DNA from: Psychrosphaera haliotis
GTDB lineage: Bacteria > Pseudomonadota > Gammaproteobacteria > Enterobacterales > Alteromonadaceae
Direction of reading: 5' to 3'
NCBI RefSeq assembly: GCF_009728465.1
Contig: NZ_WOCD01000002.1
Location: forward strand, 1 to 64,000
Length of the DNA: 64,000 bases
Positions 1-9,808 of the stretch are shown piece after piece (the stretch's first letter is position 1; the number at the start of each line of letters is the position of its first letter). Made by a program: the position numbers and the translations under genes. Under the pieces are notes generated by a model. That model worked only from the letters and a program-made list of their open reading frames with translations, did not search any database and was not told the DNA's origin.

Positions 1-2284
1 AAACCGAATTTAAGTTAACTACCGAGTCAGAAATAGACCCAATAATAACTTACAGCTAGAAGGGTTATACAAATCAGCAGGTGTATTTTGCACACAGTGT
101 GAAGCCGAAGGCTTTAGGAAAATTACGCCATATCTTGACAGGCCAGATGTCCTTTCAATCTTTACTGTTTCTATAACAGCTGACGAGTCTTATCCTCACG
201 TATTGGCTATGGTATTTAATTTCTAAAAGCCTAGACGACAAACTGGGCGTGTAACCTTCACATGGTTTGACCCATTTCCAAAGCAAGCTATTTATTTGCT
301 TTAGTTGCTGGCGAATTTGACTTACTGCAAGATACGTTCACCACCAGAAGTGGCAACGAGATTGCTTTAGAGTTATACGTAGATAAAGGCAATTTACACT
401 TATCTCACCATGCTATGGCGTCTTTGAAGAAGTCTATGGAATGGGATGAGAATAAATACGACCTCGAATATGATTTAGATACCTACATGATCGTTGCCGT
501 CGACTTTTTTAATATGGGCGCGATGGAAAACAAAGGGTTAAATGTTTTTAACAGTAAATATGTTTTGGCCGACTCAAAGACAGCAACAGATACTGATTAT
601 CATGGAATTGAATCTGTCATTGCTCACGAATACTTTCATAATTGGACGGGCAACCGTGTAACCTGTCGTGATTGGTTTCAACTCAGTTTAAAAGAAGGGT
701 TGACTGTATTTCGGGATCAACAATTCAGCGCTGATATGGGCAGTGCTGTGATTGAGAGAATTTCTCACGCCAATGTTATGCGAACCATGCAGTTTGCCGA
801 AGACTCAGGACCAATGTCACATCCTATAAGACCAGAAAGGTTATAGAGATGAACAACTTCTACACGGTCACCGTTTATGACAAAGGTGCGGAAGTTATTA
901 GGATGATGAACACATTGTTGACGGAAGAGGGCTTCAAAAAGGGAATCGATCTCTATTTTGAACGTCACGACGGGCAAGCCGTACATGTGATGACTTTGTG
1001 TCTGCCATGGCAGATGCAAATAATAGAGACTTAACTGGCTTTAGCCGCTGGTACAGTCAAAGTGGTACACCTGTAGTAACTGTCTTAGAAAAGCAAGCAG
1101 CATCAAAATTAACCCTCGAGTTTGAACAGTCTATATACAACAGAACTGAACACTTTGAAGCACTGACGATACCTGTTAATTATGAACTGTTATCAATTAG
1201 AAGTGGTCAGTCTTTACAACGCGGCACAATGGAATTAAATCAACATCAACAAAGTTTTGATATTGCAATATCTGAACCAGTAGACGTTGTGTTGTTTGAA
1301 AACTTTTCAGCGCCAGTGAAAGTTGTAAGAGATATAGAGCTAGAAACGATTCAAAGAATAATTGGCAATGCGACTGATCAATTTTGTCGATGGGATATGT
1401 TACAAACGTTATGGCAACAAACATTACAAGGTAGTACAAGTATATTGGAGACTGAGCTTGTAAATACACTTTGTAACGTAGTGAAGTCTAAGAGCATAGA
1501 TGCTGCGGTTAAAGCTGAAATGCTATCAATTCCAACATTTCAATCCCTTGCCGACACTATGGATACGGTGAAAGTAGACGAAATATTATCCTTAAGAACA
1601 ACGATTGCTACCGCAGTAGCGAAATCTGTAGAAGCAGAGTTGATCAGCATCATAGAAAGTATCGATATGGTATCTGATGATTACAATTCTAATAATGCTG
1701 CGAAAAGAAGCTTAAGAGCCGCTTCATTAAAATTATTAGCTTATGGCAGCTCAGACTTTACTGCGGATAAAATTCGTAGCTTGTTTGATAACGCTACGAA
1801 TATGACAGATAAGATTGCGGCAATACAAGCTTCAGCCATTGCCGATAAAACGTTATGTAATGATCTATTAGATTCTTTGTATAACGAATTTGAAGGGCAA
1901 GTATTAGTGTTTGATAAAATTCTACAAGTTGTGGCTTCACGCAATGACGACAACATTTATGACTTAATGGATGAATGGTCGAGAAAAAATGAATTTAAAC
2001 GAAACAACCCTAATCGTATGCGTTCACTTACGGTTCATTTGTAATGAGGAAACCCAAAAAAATTCCATGATGAAAGTGGGGAAGGTTATCAATTCCTAAA
2101 AACCTTACTTTTAGAAATCGATAGTTTTAATCCTCAATTGGCTGCAAGGTTGGTCGACCCTTTGATGTCCTTTAAGCGATATGAAAAGAAACGAGCAAAC
2201 TTAATGCAAAATACTCTAAAAGAACTTCAAAGCCGTAAGCTTTCTAATGACTTGTTTGAAAAAGTGGAAGCGGCGTTAAGTTAG
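1..2284 (+). pseudogene. pepN: Aminopeptidase N, 5'-truncated by window edge and multiply frameshifted
   Basis: M1-family zinc aminopeptidase that removes N-terminal residues from peptides in the cytoplasm. The start lies upstream of the window. The substrate-binding GAMEN motif is at 517-531 and the zinc motif HEYFH at 625-639, followed by the downstream Glu in LKEGLTVF. Homology to the E. coli protein runs to the stop at 2282-2284 (ending EAALS), but only by changing frame repeatedly: near 40, 205-225, 275, 295, 838, 985 and 2020-2050. Most shifts look like one missing base, several in A runs. The longest clean pieces are about 304-838 and 998-2030. The family identity is certain. Whether the gene is really broken is not: no residues of the catalytic core are lost, so errors near a contig end are as likely as true decay. 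Confidence 0.93.
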
Positions 2285-2292
2285 GTCAATAA

Positions 2293-2520
2293 ATGAAAAG
2301 TCGAGTTTTTAGATTTAACTTATTTTTAACGCACAGGGAATGCCAAGAATATTATCAAGGCCTTTATACTTCAATAAAGGTCATGACAGATGTGGGCATA
2401 AGTGTGCAGTTCCCAGCACACCATATTAGGCCGTTTGTTACTAGCTTGGGTGTGAAAGGTAAGTTTGAACTTTATCTTAATGAGAGTAATAAATTCATCG
2501 CGTTGAAGAAAATAACGTAG
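2293..2520 (+). CDS. DUF2835 family protein
   Basis: A 75-residue protein matching the small DUF2835 family, which has no assigned function and often follows pepN in marine gammaproteobacteria (recalled, not searched). Family hallmarks visible are the YYQG segment near residue 20 and the QFPA..IRPFVT block near residues 40-50. There is no signal peptide or membrane segment, so it is probably cytosolic. It starts 8 bases after the pepN stop, which suggests co-transcription. The ribosome-binding site is weak. Length is typical of the family. Confidence 0.8.
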   Translation: MKSRVFRFNLFLTHRECQEYYQGLYTSIKVMTDVGISVQFPAHHIRPFVTSLGVKGKFELYLNESNKFIALKKIT

Positions 2521-2605
2521 AAAATAGCTACAGACGGCAGTTTTAGTTGCATGTAATTTAACTTAGGTCTTGCACGCATAAGTAATTGGTGTAATTATTA
2601 ATAAT

Positions 2606-2633
2606 AATTTTGCTCATCCGATGAGCGAAAATT
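2606..2633. promoter_or_regulatory. Interrupted palindrome upstream of the DUF1302 gene
   Basis: Arms AATTTT-GCTCAT (2606-2617) and ATGAGC-G-AAAATT (2621-2633) are inverted copies around a CCG centre, with one unpaired G in the right arm. It lies 54 bases before the ATG at 2688. No T-run follows on either strand, so it is a poor terminator. A dimeric-regulator operator is a reasonable guess. The gap 2521-2687 otherwise holds only A+T-rich DNA and a ribosome-binding site (GGGGAG) just before 2688. Confidence 0.4.
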
Positions 2634-2687
2634 AATCCTCACAATAATTAAAAAATAATAAACCTAACGAGGACAGGGGAGAAAAAT

Positions 2688-4766
2688 ATGACTAAAGGGG
2701 AACGCAGGATTGCGCTCAAGCCATTGGCGATAAGTGTTGCTTCAGCAGTTTTAGCAATGCAATCAATGGGCGCAAGTGCCGCTAACTTTAATGTTGGCAA
2801 GTTTGATGTTTCATTCGATTCGACATTCTCAGCCGGTGCTGCATATCGTATTGAAGATAGAGATTTCAAAAACAATATTGGTAAGTCAAATAATCAATTA
2901 TTCAACTGGTCTGGTTACAAAGGTTATGCACCTTTGTATGCGAATACAGACGTTTGGGCTCAAATGGGTTCATACTCAACCAACGGTGATTTAGGTAATC
3001 TAAATTATGACGCTGGTGAATCATTTTCTGAAGTTGTAAAAGGCTTCCATGAACTAACAGTAAGCGCTGATAATTACGGCGCCGTTGTTAGTTTTATGTA
3101 TTACAAAGATTTTGCTGCTGAAGGCACGCAATATAAAAATTCAGTAACAGGCGAGTCATTTGACGTATGTCGTGATGATGAAGCTAAAGAGTTAGTCTGT
3201 GAAGACTTCCGTTTCCTAGACGCATACTTCTTTGCTGACTTTGATTTTAATGACGGTCAAAACCCGGTTTCAATCCGTGTTGGTGAACAAGTATTATCTT
3301 GGGGTGAAAGCACATTAATCCCTCATGGTATTAACGTAAGCCCAGTGGATATCGCTCGTTTGAAAGCGCCAGGTGCGGATTTAAAAGAAGCATTTATTCC
3401 TACTGGTATGGTTTGGGCTAATATTGGTATCAATGACGCGGTTTCAATTGAAGCGTTTTACCAATACGAATGGCAAAAAACACATTTACCAGTACCAGGG
3501 TCTTACTTTTCAACAAATGACTTTGCTGGTGCCGGTGGCGAACACAATAATATTCAATTGAACTTCGCATCAAACCCTGACTTAGACCGTGATGGCCTAA
3601 TAGCGGGTCTAAATGAGCTTGGTATGATGGCAGCATCTGGTGCTGTTCCTCAAGATCAATTAGGTCAAATGTATCTAGGTTATGCGACTAAATTTGCAAT
3701 CCGTGATAGCTCTAGCGACAGAGAAGCAAGCGATGACGGCCAATTTGGTGTAAAACTAGGTTGGTTTGCTGAAGAGTTAAATTATACAGAGTTTGGTTTT
3801 TACTACATTAACTACCATTCACGTCGTCCACTTATATCAGGTGTAGCGTCGGACTTTAGCTCTGCAGCTATTGGTGCAGACATTCAAACAATGGCTATTG
3901 CACAAGGTAGCGGTGGATTATCTACTGAACAGTTTAATAACTTAAATGCGTTCACTAAAGGTGTAATCGTATTCCCTGAAGATATTAAGCTTTACGGTTT
4001 CAGCTTTAATACCACAGTTGGTACAACGGCTGTTTCAGGTGAAATTTCATATCGTGAAGGTGAGCCTCTACAAATTGATGATGCAGAGTTACTATTTGCC
4101 GCAATGCCTCAACAATTAGCAAATGCTGGTATTCGACCAGAATTGAATGGCCTTTCTCAGTATGGTCGTTCTGAAGTTAAGGGTTGTGATATCCAGAGCC
4201 CTGGTTTGGGTGCCACTGCAGACGGTTTTTGTCGTTTAGATACAGTTCAGGCTCAAGCAACGGCTATTCACTCGTTTGGTCCTAGTTTTGGTTTAGATAA
4301 TTTTAATGCCGTGTTTGAAGTTGGTTATATCAATATCCCTGATATGCCATCTCATGAGTTAATGCGTTTTAATGCGCCTGGCACAGAACGTAGTGGTCAA
4401 ACTACTGAAGAAGTGTCTGCTGGTGTATTAAATGGTGTTCAAAATGGTACTGCTCCAGAGCAAGCGTTCCCTACGGAAGATGCTTGGGGTTATAGAATCA
4501 TTCTAGCTGGTGAAATTAATAGAGTATTTGGTTCTTTTAACGTAAAACCTAAAATTACTTTCTCTCACGATGTTGACGGTATAACGCCAGATCCATTGTT
4601 CCTTTTCCATGAAGACAAGAAGTCTGCAAGTTTTGCAGTTGAAGTAGACTATCAAAGCAGATGGTCTCTTGGTTTTGCTTACAACACTTTCTATGACGGT
4701 GTAGGCACAGTGAACCAAACTTCAGATCGTGACTATGTGTCTTTCAATATTAAATATTCGTTGTAG
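2688..4766 (+). CDS. DUF1302 family outer-membrane protein
   Basis: A 692-residue secreted protein of the DUF1302 family. Residues 1-31 form a Sec signal peptide (basic start, hydrophobic stretch, ASA at the cleavage site). The mature part has alternating polar/aromatic strands and ends in an amphipathic strand, as in an outer-membrane beta-barrel. The family signature RVGEQVLSWGEST, then a GINV..PVD..RLKAPGA..KEAF stretch, lies near residues 200-235. Two Cys pairs (CRDDEAKELVC; another near residues 500-515) may form disulfides. The ATG at 2688 has a good GGGGAG ribosome-binding site. DUF1329 follows after 13 bases, the usual pairing of these families. The transported substrate is unknown. 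It is intact, unlike pepN just upstream. Confidence 0.9.
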   Translation: MTKGERRIALKPLAISVASAVLAMQSMGASAANFNVGKFDVSFDSTFSAGAAYRIEDRDFKNNIGKSNNQLFNWSGYKGYAPLYANTDVWAQMGSYSTNGDLGNLNYDAGESFSEVVKGFHELTVSADNYGAVVSFMYYKDFAAEGTQYKNSVTGESFDVCRDDEAKELVCEDFRFLDAYFFADFDFNDGQNPVSIRVGEQVLSWGESTLIPHGINVSPVDIARLKAPGADLKEAFIPTGMVWANIGINDAVSIEAFYQYEWQKTHLPVPGSYFSTNDFAGAGGEHNNIQLNFASNPDLDRDGLIAGLNELGMMAASGAVPQDQLGQMYLGYATKFAIRDSSSDREASDDGQFGVKLGWFAEELNYTEFGFYYINYHSRRPLISGVASDFSSAAIGADIQTMAIAQGSGGLSTEQFNNLNAFTKGVIVFPEDIKLYGFSFNTTVGTTAVSGEISYREGEPLQIDDAELLFAAMPQQLANAGIRPELNGLSQYGRSEVKGCDIQSPGLGATADGFCRLDTVQAQATAIHSFGPSFGLDNFNAVFEVGYINIPDMPSHELMRFNAPGTERSGQTTEEVSAGVLNGVQNGTAPEQAFPTEDAWGYRIILAGEINRVFGSFNVKPKITFSHDVDGITPDPLFLFHEDKKSASFAVEVDYQSRWSLGFAYNTFYDGVGTVNQTSDRDYVSFNIKYSL

Positions 4767-4779
4767 GAGATTTCTGTAA

Positions 4780-6141
4780 ATGAATAAAATTACATTATTA
4801 TCATCTGTAGTAGCGCTGACATTGACGTCAGCTGCTGCCGATGCAAAAATATCTGAAGCTGATGCAGCTAAACTTAAATCTGAGCTAACGCCAATAGGTG
4901 CAATTAGAGCAGCTAATAAAGATGGTTCAATACCAGCTTGGACAGGTGGCATAACGTCAGCGCCGGCGGGCTATACGGTAGGTATGCACCACCCAGACCC
5001 ATTTTCAGGCGATAAAGTTTTATATACAGTTACAAACGCAAACAAAGATAAGTACTCGGAGTTTTTAACTCCTGGTATTACAAAAATGTTTGAAACGTAT
5101 CCTGATACATACAAAATGGATATCTATCAGTCACGTCGTACAGCGTCTTTTCCTAAATATGTTTACGATGCAACTATCGAAAACGCGACTCGCGCAGAGT
5201 TAGTGGAAGGTGGTAACGGTATTAAAGGTGCAGCTATTGGTGTTCCTTTCCCGGTACCAGCAAATGGCCTAGAGGCTATCTGGAACCACATTCTTCGTTT
5301 CCGTGGTGAGCAAACTACCCGTAACGGTGGACAAGCTGCACCGACTGCTGATGGTGATTTCACTTATATCGGTTTTGATGAAGCTATTTCAATTGAATAC
5401 TCTAGAGAAGATGCAACACCTGCAGCACTAGAGGAAAGCAACATTTTGTTCCGTTTTAAACAGAACGTTACTCAGCCAGCTCGATTAGCCGGTACTGCTT
5501 TACTAGTCCATGAAACAATGGACCAAGTTAAAAAGCCTCGTCAAGCTTGGACTTATAACTCTGGTCAGCGTCGTGTACGTCGTGCACCAAACGTAGCATA
5601 CGATGCACCAGGAACAGCGTCTGATGGCCTTCGTACAACCGATGATTTCGATATGTACAACGGCGCACCAGATCGTTATAACTGGGAATTAAAAGGCAAA
5701 AAAGAAGTATTCATTCCATACAACAGTTATAAACTTCATAGTGATGAAGTTAAGTATGAAGACATCATCAAACCAGGTCATATTAATACTGAGCTAGTTC
5801 GTTGGGAAAAGCACCGTGTTTGGGTTGTAGAAGCAACGCTAAAAGATGGTATCAGTCACGTTTATAAAAAGCGTACTTTCTACATCGACGAAGATTCATG
5901 GCAGATTCATATTGCTGACTTGTATGATAACCGTGATGAGTTATATCGTGTAGCAGTAGCTTATGGTATTAACTATTACGAAGTACCTACACATTGGAGT
6001 ACTTTGGATGCTTATTACGACTTGAATTCAAGACGCTATATTGCAATTGGTTTGGATAACGAAGAAAAAATGTATGACTTCCAAACTAAACAAAGCTCTA
6101 GTGATTATACGGCAGCAGCGCTTCGTCGCTCAAACCGATAA
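4780..6141 (+). CDS. DUF1329 family periplasmic protein
   Basis: A 453-residue DUF1329 protein. The signal peptide ends near residue 22 (ADA). No lipobox Cys is present, so it should be a soluble periplasmic protein or loosely attached to the outer membrane. The mature N-terminus carries the family block LTPIGAIRA.NKDGSIPAWTGG (residues about 36-56). The family is related to the LolA/LolB lipid-carrying fold (family knowledge, not shown here), which would suit shuttling of a lipid-like molecule. It is tightly linked to the DUF1302 barrel gene (13-base gap) with an AGGAG ribosome-binding site at the junction. A strong terminator at 6155-6185 follows, so these two genes can form their own unit. 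Confidence 0.9.
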   Translation: MNKITLLSSVVALTLTSAAADAKISEADAAKLKSELTPIGAIRAANKDGSIPAWTGGITSAPAGYTVGMHHPDPFSGDKVLYTVTNANKDKYSEFLTPGITKMFETYPDTYKMDIYQSRRTASFPKYVYDATIENATRAELVEGGNGIKGAAIGVPFPVPANGLEAIWNHILRFRGEQTTRNGGQAAPTADGDFTYIGFDEAISIEYSREDATPAALEESNILFRFKQNVTQPARLAGTALLVHETMDQVKKPRQAWTYNSGQRRVRRAPNVAYDAPGTASDGLRTTDDFDMYNGAPDRYNWELKGKKEVFIPYNSYKLHSDEVKYEDIIKPGHINTELVRWEKHRVWVVEATLKDGISHVYKKRTFYIDEDSWQIHIADLYDNRDELYRVAVAYGINYYEVPTHWSTLDAYYDLNSRRYIAIGLDNEEKMYDFQTKQSSSDYTAAALRRSNR

Positions 6142-6154
6142 AATAAGCTAGACT

Positions 6155-6185
6155 AAAAAAACGGTTGGCTTGTCCAGCCGTTTTT
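6155..6185 (+). terminator. Rho-independent terminator between DUF1329 and the YCF48-like gene
   Basis: Stem ACGGTTGG (6161-6168) / CCAGCCGT (6174-6181) with a CTTGT loop, flanked by an A-run on the left and TTTTT on the right. All eight positions pair (one T-G wobble). It separates the barrel/carrier pair from the propeller/exporter pair of the same cassette. Confidence 0.85.
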
Positions 6186-6229
6186 ACTTTAAACCGATTA
6201 ATTAATAACATTTACATATTAAGAATTTT

Positions 6230-7255
6230 ATGACCAAAACCTCCCTTTATTCTCTTATTCTTCTCTCCTCAACCTTATTAGGGATGACTGACGCAGTCGC
6301 GTCTTTAAAAGTTTCACAGACCGCTACTCCAACAGTGAAAAGTTCGCTGGCAGATAAAAAGCTATTAACAGATATCACTAGCGTAGGCTCAAGGCTGTTT
6401 TCGTTAGGCGAGCGTGGACACATTATCTACTCAGAAAATGGTACTGACTGGACTCAAGCAAAAGTACCAGTAAATGTATTATTAACCTCGATTTCATTTT
6501 CTAGTGAAAAAACCGGCTTTGCAGTGGGACACGATGCAACAATTTTAAAAACAACAGATGGTGGCGAATCCTGGACACTATTAAATTATCAACCTGAATT
6601 AGACAGACCATTATTAGCCGTTAAGTCTTTTGGTAATGAAGTGGTTGCTGTTGGTGCTTATGGTCTATTTTGGCAGAGTAAAGACAGTGGAAATACTTGG
6701 ACTCAAGAGTTTCATGATGAGTTATTGTTGGAAGAAGACAGAGAGTTTTTGTTAGAGATAAAAGACTCTGATCCAGAGTTATACGAAATCGAAAAACAAT
6801 ACCTTTTACCACACTTTAATGATGTGTATTTATCAGGGGATAATTGGTATTTGGCAGGTGAAGCTGGTTTTGTTGCACAAAGCTCAAATCAAGGTAACGA
6901 TTGGGAAAAGTTGGAGGTAGATTATTACGGTTCATTTTTTTCATTAACTAAAAATGAACAAGAAAATTTAGTTGTAGCAGGCTTACGAGGCAACGTATTT
7001 GAGGAATCTTCAGATGCGTGGCAGGCTTTTTCGATGGATGGGAAAGCCACTATTAATGATATTTTAGTTTATAAAGAGACAGTATTTTTATTTGCTAACT
7101 CTGGCAATTTGTATTTCTCTGCCAATGGCGAAGATTTTAAACACTATGTATTTGACGACGGCAAGGCGGTGATGTCTGGTGTTGTAAAAAACAGTAATCT
7201 TGTACTTGCTACTGAAGCAGGCATTAAATTTATTCCACTAGCAACACTTAAGTAA
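6230..7255 (+). CDS. YCF48/BNR-repeat periplasmic beta-propeller protein
   Basis: A 341-residue secreted protein with a signal peptide ending near residue 24 (AVA). The mature region shows repeated sialidase-type Asp-box motifs: SENGTDWTQ, TTDGGESWT, SKDSGNTWTQ, SSNQGNDWEK. This is the pattern of photosystem II stability factor (YCF48)-like propellers. In non-photosynthetic bacteria such proteins sit beside RND exporters of the MMPL type, and here the exporter begins 15 bases downstream. A role as a periplasmic adaptor or assembly factor for the exporter is inference. The start at 6230 has only a weak ribosome-binding site. Confidence 0.82.
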   Translation: MTKTSLYSLILLSSTLLGMTDAVASLKVSQTATPTVKSSLADKKLLTDITSVGSRLFSLGERGHIIYSENGTDWTQAKVPVNVLLTSISFSSEKTGFAVGHDATILKTTDGGESWTLLNYQPELDRPLLAVKSFGNEVVAVGAYGLFWQSKDSGNTWTQEFHDELLLEEDREFLLEIKDSDPELYEIEKQYLLPHFNDVYLSGDNWYLAGEAGFVAQSSNQGNDWEKLEVDYYGSFFSLTKNEQENLVVAGLRGNVFEESSDAWQAFSMDGKATINDILVYKETVFLFANSGNLYFSANGEDFKHYVFDDGKAVMSGVVKNSNLVLATEAGIKFIPLATLK

Positions 7256-7269
7256 AGAGACCTTCATAA

Positions 7270-9576
7270 ATGTTAATTCATTCACTAGAAACATTTTTGT
7301 TTAGACAAAGACCATTAGTCATATTGGCTTTTGCGTTTTTTACCGCCGTTTTAGGTTTTCAAGCGTCAAACATCCATTTGGATGCGTCATTTAATAAAAA
7401 CATACCGCTTCAACACGAGTACATGCAGACATATGTACAGTATAGTGAAGAGTTTGGAGGCGCAAATACCGTCTACATTTCTGTGTGTGATAAAGAAGGC
7501 GACATATTTAACCCTGAGTTCTTTGAAGCACTTAAAGGTGTTCATGATCAGTTATTCTTTATACCTGGAATAAATAGAACACTCGTAAATTCTTTGTACT
7601 CGCCAAGCACACGATTTATTGAAGTGGTTGAAGATGGATTTGCCGGCGGACCAGTAATTCCTGCTGACTTTCAAGCTGACAAACAAGGTTTAGCTACGGT
7701 TAAACAAAACGTTGAAAAAGCCGGTATCGTTGGTCGAAGTGTTTCTGATGACTATTCATGTGCCATGGTTTCTAGTCAACTACTAGAGAAAAACCCTGAT
7801 ACAGGTGAAAGTCTAGACAGTATTGCCTTAGCTAATGAATTAGAGAAGCAGATAAGAGAAAAGTTTGAAGATGAGAATATCTCTATTCATATCATTGGCT
7901 TTGCTAAAATGATTGGCGATGTAGCTACTGGTGCGAAAGATGTAGTTGTCTTTTTTGCCATTGCTATTGCAATCACTTCATTAATGGTTTGGATTTTCTG
8001 TCGTTCATTGTTATTAACAGTACTTCCTATTGTTTGCTCATTTATGGCGGTAGTATGGCAACTCGGTATGCTTAATACTTTAGGGTTTGGTTTGGACCCT
8101 ATGTCTATTTTGGTGCCATTTTTAGTCTTTGCTATTGGTGTTAGCCATGGCGTGCAAATGATTAACTCAATAGGTAAACGTGTTCACGAGGGCATGACAG
8201 CTAGAGAAGCAAGTTGCGCTAGTTTTGTTAAATTACTAATTCCTGGCGGGATAGCGTTGCTGTCGGATACAGTCGGTTTTTTAACTTTACTTAACATCGA
8301 TATCGGTATTATTAGAGAATTAGCAATTACAGCGAGTGTTGGTGTTGCCATCATCATTCTTACTAACTTATTTTTACTTCCAGTATTGGCCTCATATATT
8401 GATTTTGATAAGCAATTTAAAGCTCAGCCAGAAGGCACGCACGACCACATTTGGCGAGCGATGTCATCTTTTACTAAACCAAAAGTCGCGTACTCTATTT
8501 TGGCTGTTACTGCTTTGCTTTATGTATTTGGTTATGTAAAAAGCCAAGATATGAAGATTGGTGATATGCAGGCCGGTGCTCCAGCGCTGCATGCTGATTC
8601 ACGCTATAACCAAGATACTTTTTTAATTACGGACCGTTATGCAATATCCACTGATATTTTAAAAGTCATTGTAGAAACGAAAGAAAGTGGTTGTACTTAT
8701 CACTCGGTAATGAACCAAATCGATCAGTTCCAGTGGCGCTTAGAAAATGTAGAGGGTGTTCAGTCTGCAGTTAGCCTATCGTCAGTAGCAAAAGTAGTAA
8801 ATACAGGCTTTAATGAAGGCAATTTAAAATGGCGTTCATTACCAAGAAATACTAATTCCTTAGTTCAGTCCACTGCCAGAATTGAAACAAGCACAGGTCT
8901 TTTGAATAGAGACTGTAGCGTTATGCCTATAATTCTATTCCTTGAAGATCACAAAGCGGAAACAATTGAGCGTATTGTTAATGAAGTTAAAGCGGCGAGA
9001 GATGAGCTTCAAAATGACGAAGTTACATTTCGGTTAGCCTCTGGCTCCGCTGGTGTAATGGCTGCAACAAATGAAGCGGTTTCGGCGGCACAAGTACCTA
9101 TGCTTTGGTATGTGTATGGTGCCGTTGTTGTGCTTTGTTTATTAAGCTTCAGATCGGTTAAAGCAACCGTTGCAGTAGTGTTACCATTATTTGTGGTGTC
9201 CACATTGGCGCAAGCCCTAATGACTTATTTGGAAATCGGTCTGACGGTTTCCACTATGCCTGTTATCGCTTTAGGTGTTGGTATCGGTGTCGATTATGGA
9301 ATCTATATACTATCTACGATGGTTGAGTCTTTGCGAAATGGTTCATCGCTGCGTACATCTTATTTTAATGCGTTAAAAGAAAGAGGCAGTGCAGTACTGT
9401 TTACCGGACTTACATTGGCAATAGGTGTGAGTACCTGGGTATTCTCGGCGCTTAAGTTCCAAGTTGATATGGGAATTTTGTTAACATTCATGTTTTTGGT
9501 CAACATGTTGGGTGCAATAATTGTATTGCCGGCGTTAGCTTCCATTTTATGGCGTGACAACAATAAAGAGTCATAA
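7270..9576 (+). CDS. MMPL/RND-family exporter
   Basis: A 768-residue inner-membrane protein of the RND superfamily, closer to the MMPL/hopanoid-transporter type (COG1033) than to AcrB. Layout: membrane segment at residues 15-35, a large periplasmic loop, a helix bundle at about 220-390 containing FAIGVSHGVQMI, a second membrane segment near 405, a second periplasmic loop, and a second bundle at about 620-760 containing ALGVGIGVDYGIYI. The two internal motifs are the expected duplicated halves. At 768 residues it is typical for the short RND class, which usually carries hydrophobic lipids. It follows the propeller gene by 15 bases and ends the cassette before the terminator at 9614-9648. Confidence 0.88.
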   Translation: MLIHSLETFLFRQRPLVILAFAFFTAVLGFQASNIHLDASFNKNIPLQHEYMQTYVQYSEEFGGANTVYISVCDKEGDIFNPEFFEALKGVHDQLFFIPGINRTLVNSLYSPSTRFIEVVEDGFAGGPVIPADFQADKQGLATVKQNVEKAGIVGRSVSDDYSCAMVSSQLLEKNPDTGESLDSIALANELEKQIREKFEDENISIHIIGFAKMIGDVATGAKDVVVFFAIAIAITSLMVWIFCRSLLLTVLPIVCSFMAVVWQLGMLNTLGFGLDPMSILVPFLVFAIGVSHGVQMINSIGKRVHEGMTAREASCASFVKLLIPGGIALLSDTVGFLTLLNIDIGIIRELAITASVGVAIIILTNLFLLPVLASYIDFDKQFKAQPEGTHDHIWRAMSSFTKPKVAYSILAVTALLYVFGYVKSQDMKIGDMQAGAPALHADSRYNQDTFLITDRYAISTDILKVIVETKESGCTYHSVMNQIDQFQWRLENVEGVQSAVSLSSVAKVVNTGFNEGNLKWRSLPRNTNSLVQSTARIETSTGLLNRDCSVMPIILFLEDHKAETIERIVNEVKAARDELQNDEVTFRLASGSAGVMAATNEAVSAAQVPMLWYVYGAVVVLCLLSFRSVKATVAVVLPLFVVSTLAQALMTYLEIGLTVSTMPVIALGVGIGVDYGIYILSTMVESLRNGSSLRTSYFNALKERGSAVLFTGLTLAIGVSTWVFSALKFQVDMGILLTFMFLVNMLGAIIVLPALASILWRDNNKES

Positions 9577-9613
9577 AAGTATAAAATAGTTGTTATGAAA
9601 CAACTGCATAAAT

Positions 9614-9648
9614 AAATAAAAAAGCGACGTAAAGTCGCTTTTTTATTT
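9614..9648 (+). terminator. Rho-independent terminator after the RND exporter
   Basis: Stem AAAAAAGCGAC / GTCGCTTTTTT with a GTAAA loop (GC part 9623-9628 and 9634-9639) and a T-rich tail. It closes the 2688-9576 cassette. The rest of the 9577-9808 gap is A+T-rich leader to the glutamate dehydrogenase gene with no other feature I can support. Confidence 0.88.
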
Positions 9649-9808
9649 ATTAGATTTGCATAACTGCCTACTCAGCTCATCAGAGCAGTTGTATTATAGG
9701 AAGACATTGAAAAATTTCATTTTAATTACGTAGGAATAAGGGCTACACTTGTTGGTATCAAAAAAATATTACAAATATCAGCACTTAATATCTTAAAAGG
9801 AAACTGTA

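Noticed and set aside
415..846. Treating 415-846 as a complete small protein
   Set aside because: It is an internal piece of pepN (GAMEN and HEYFH motifs); homology continues in other frames on both sides.
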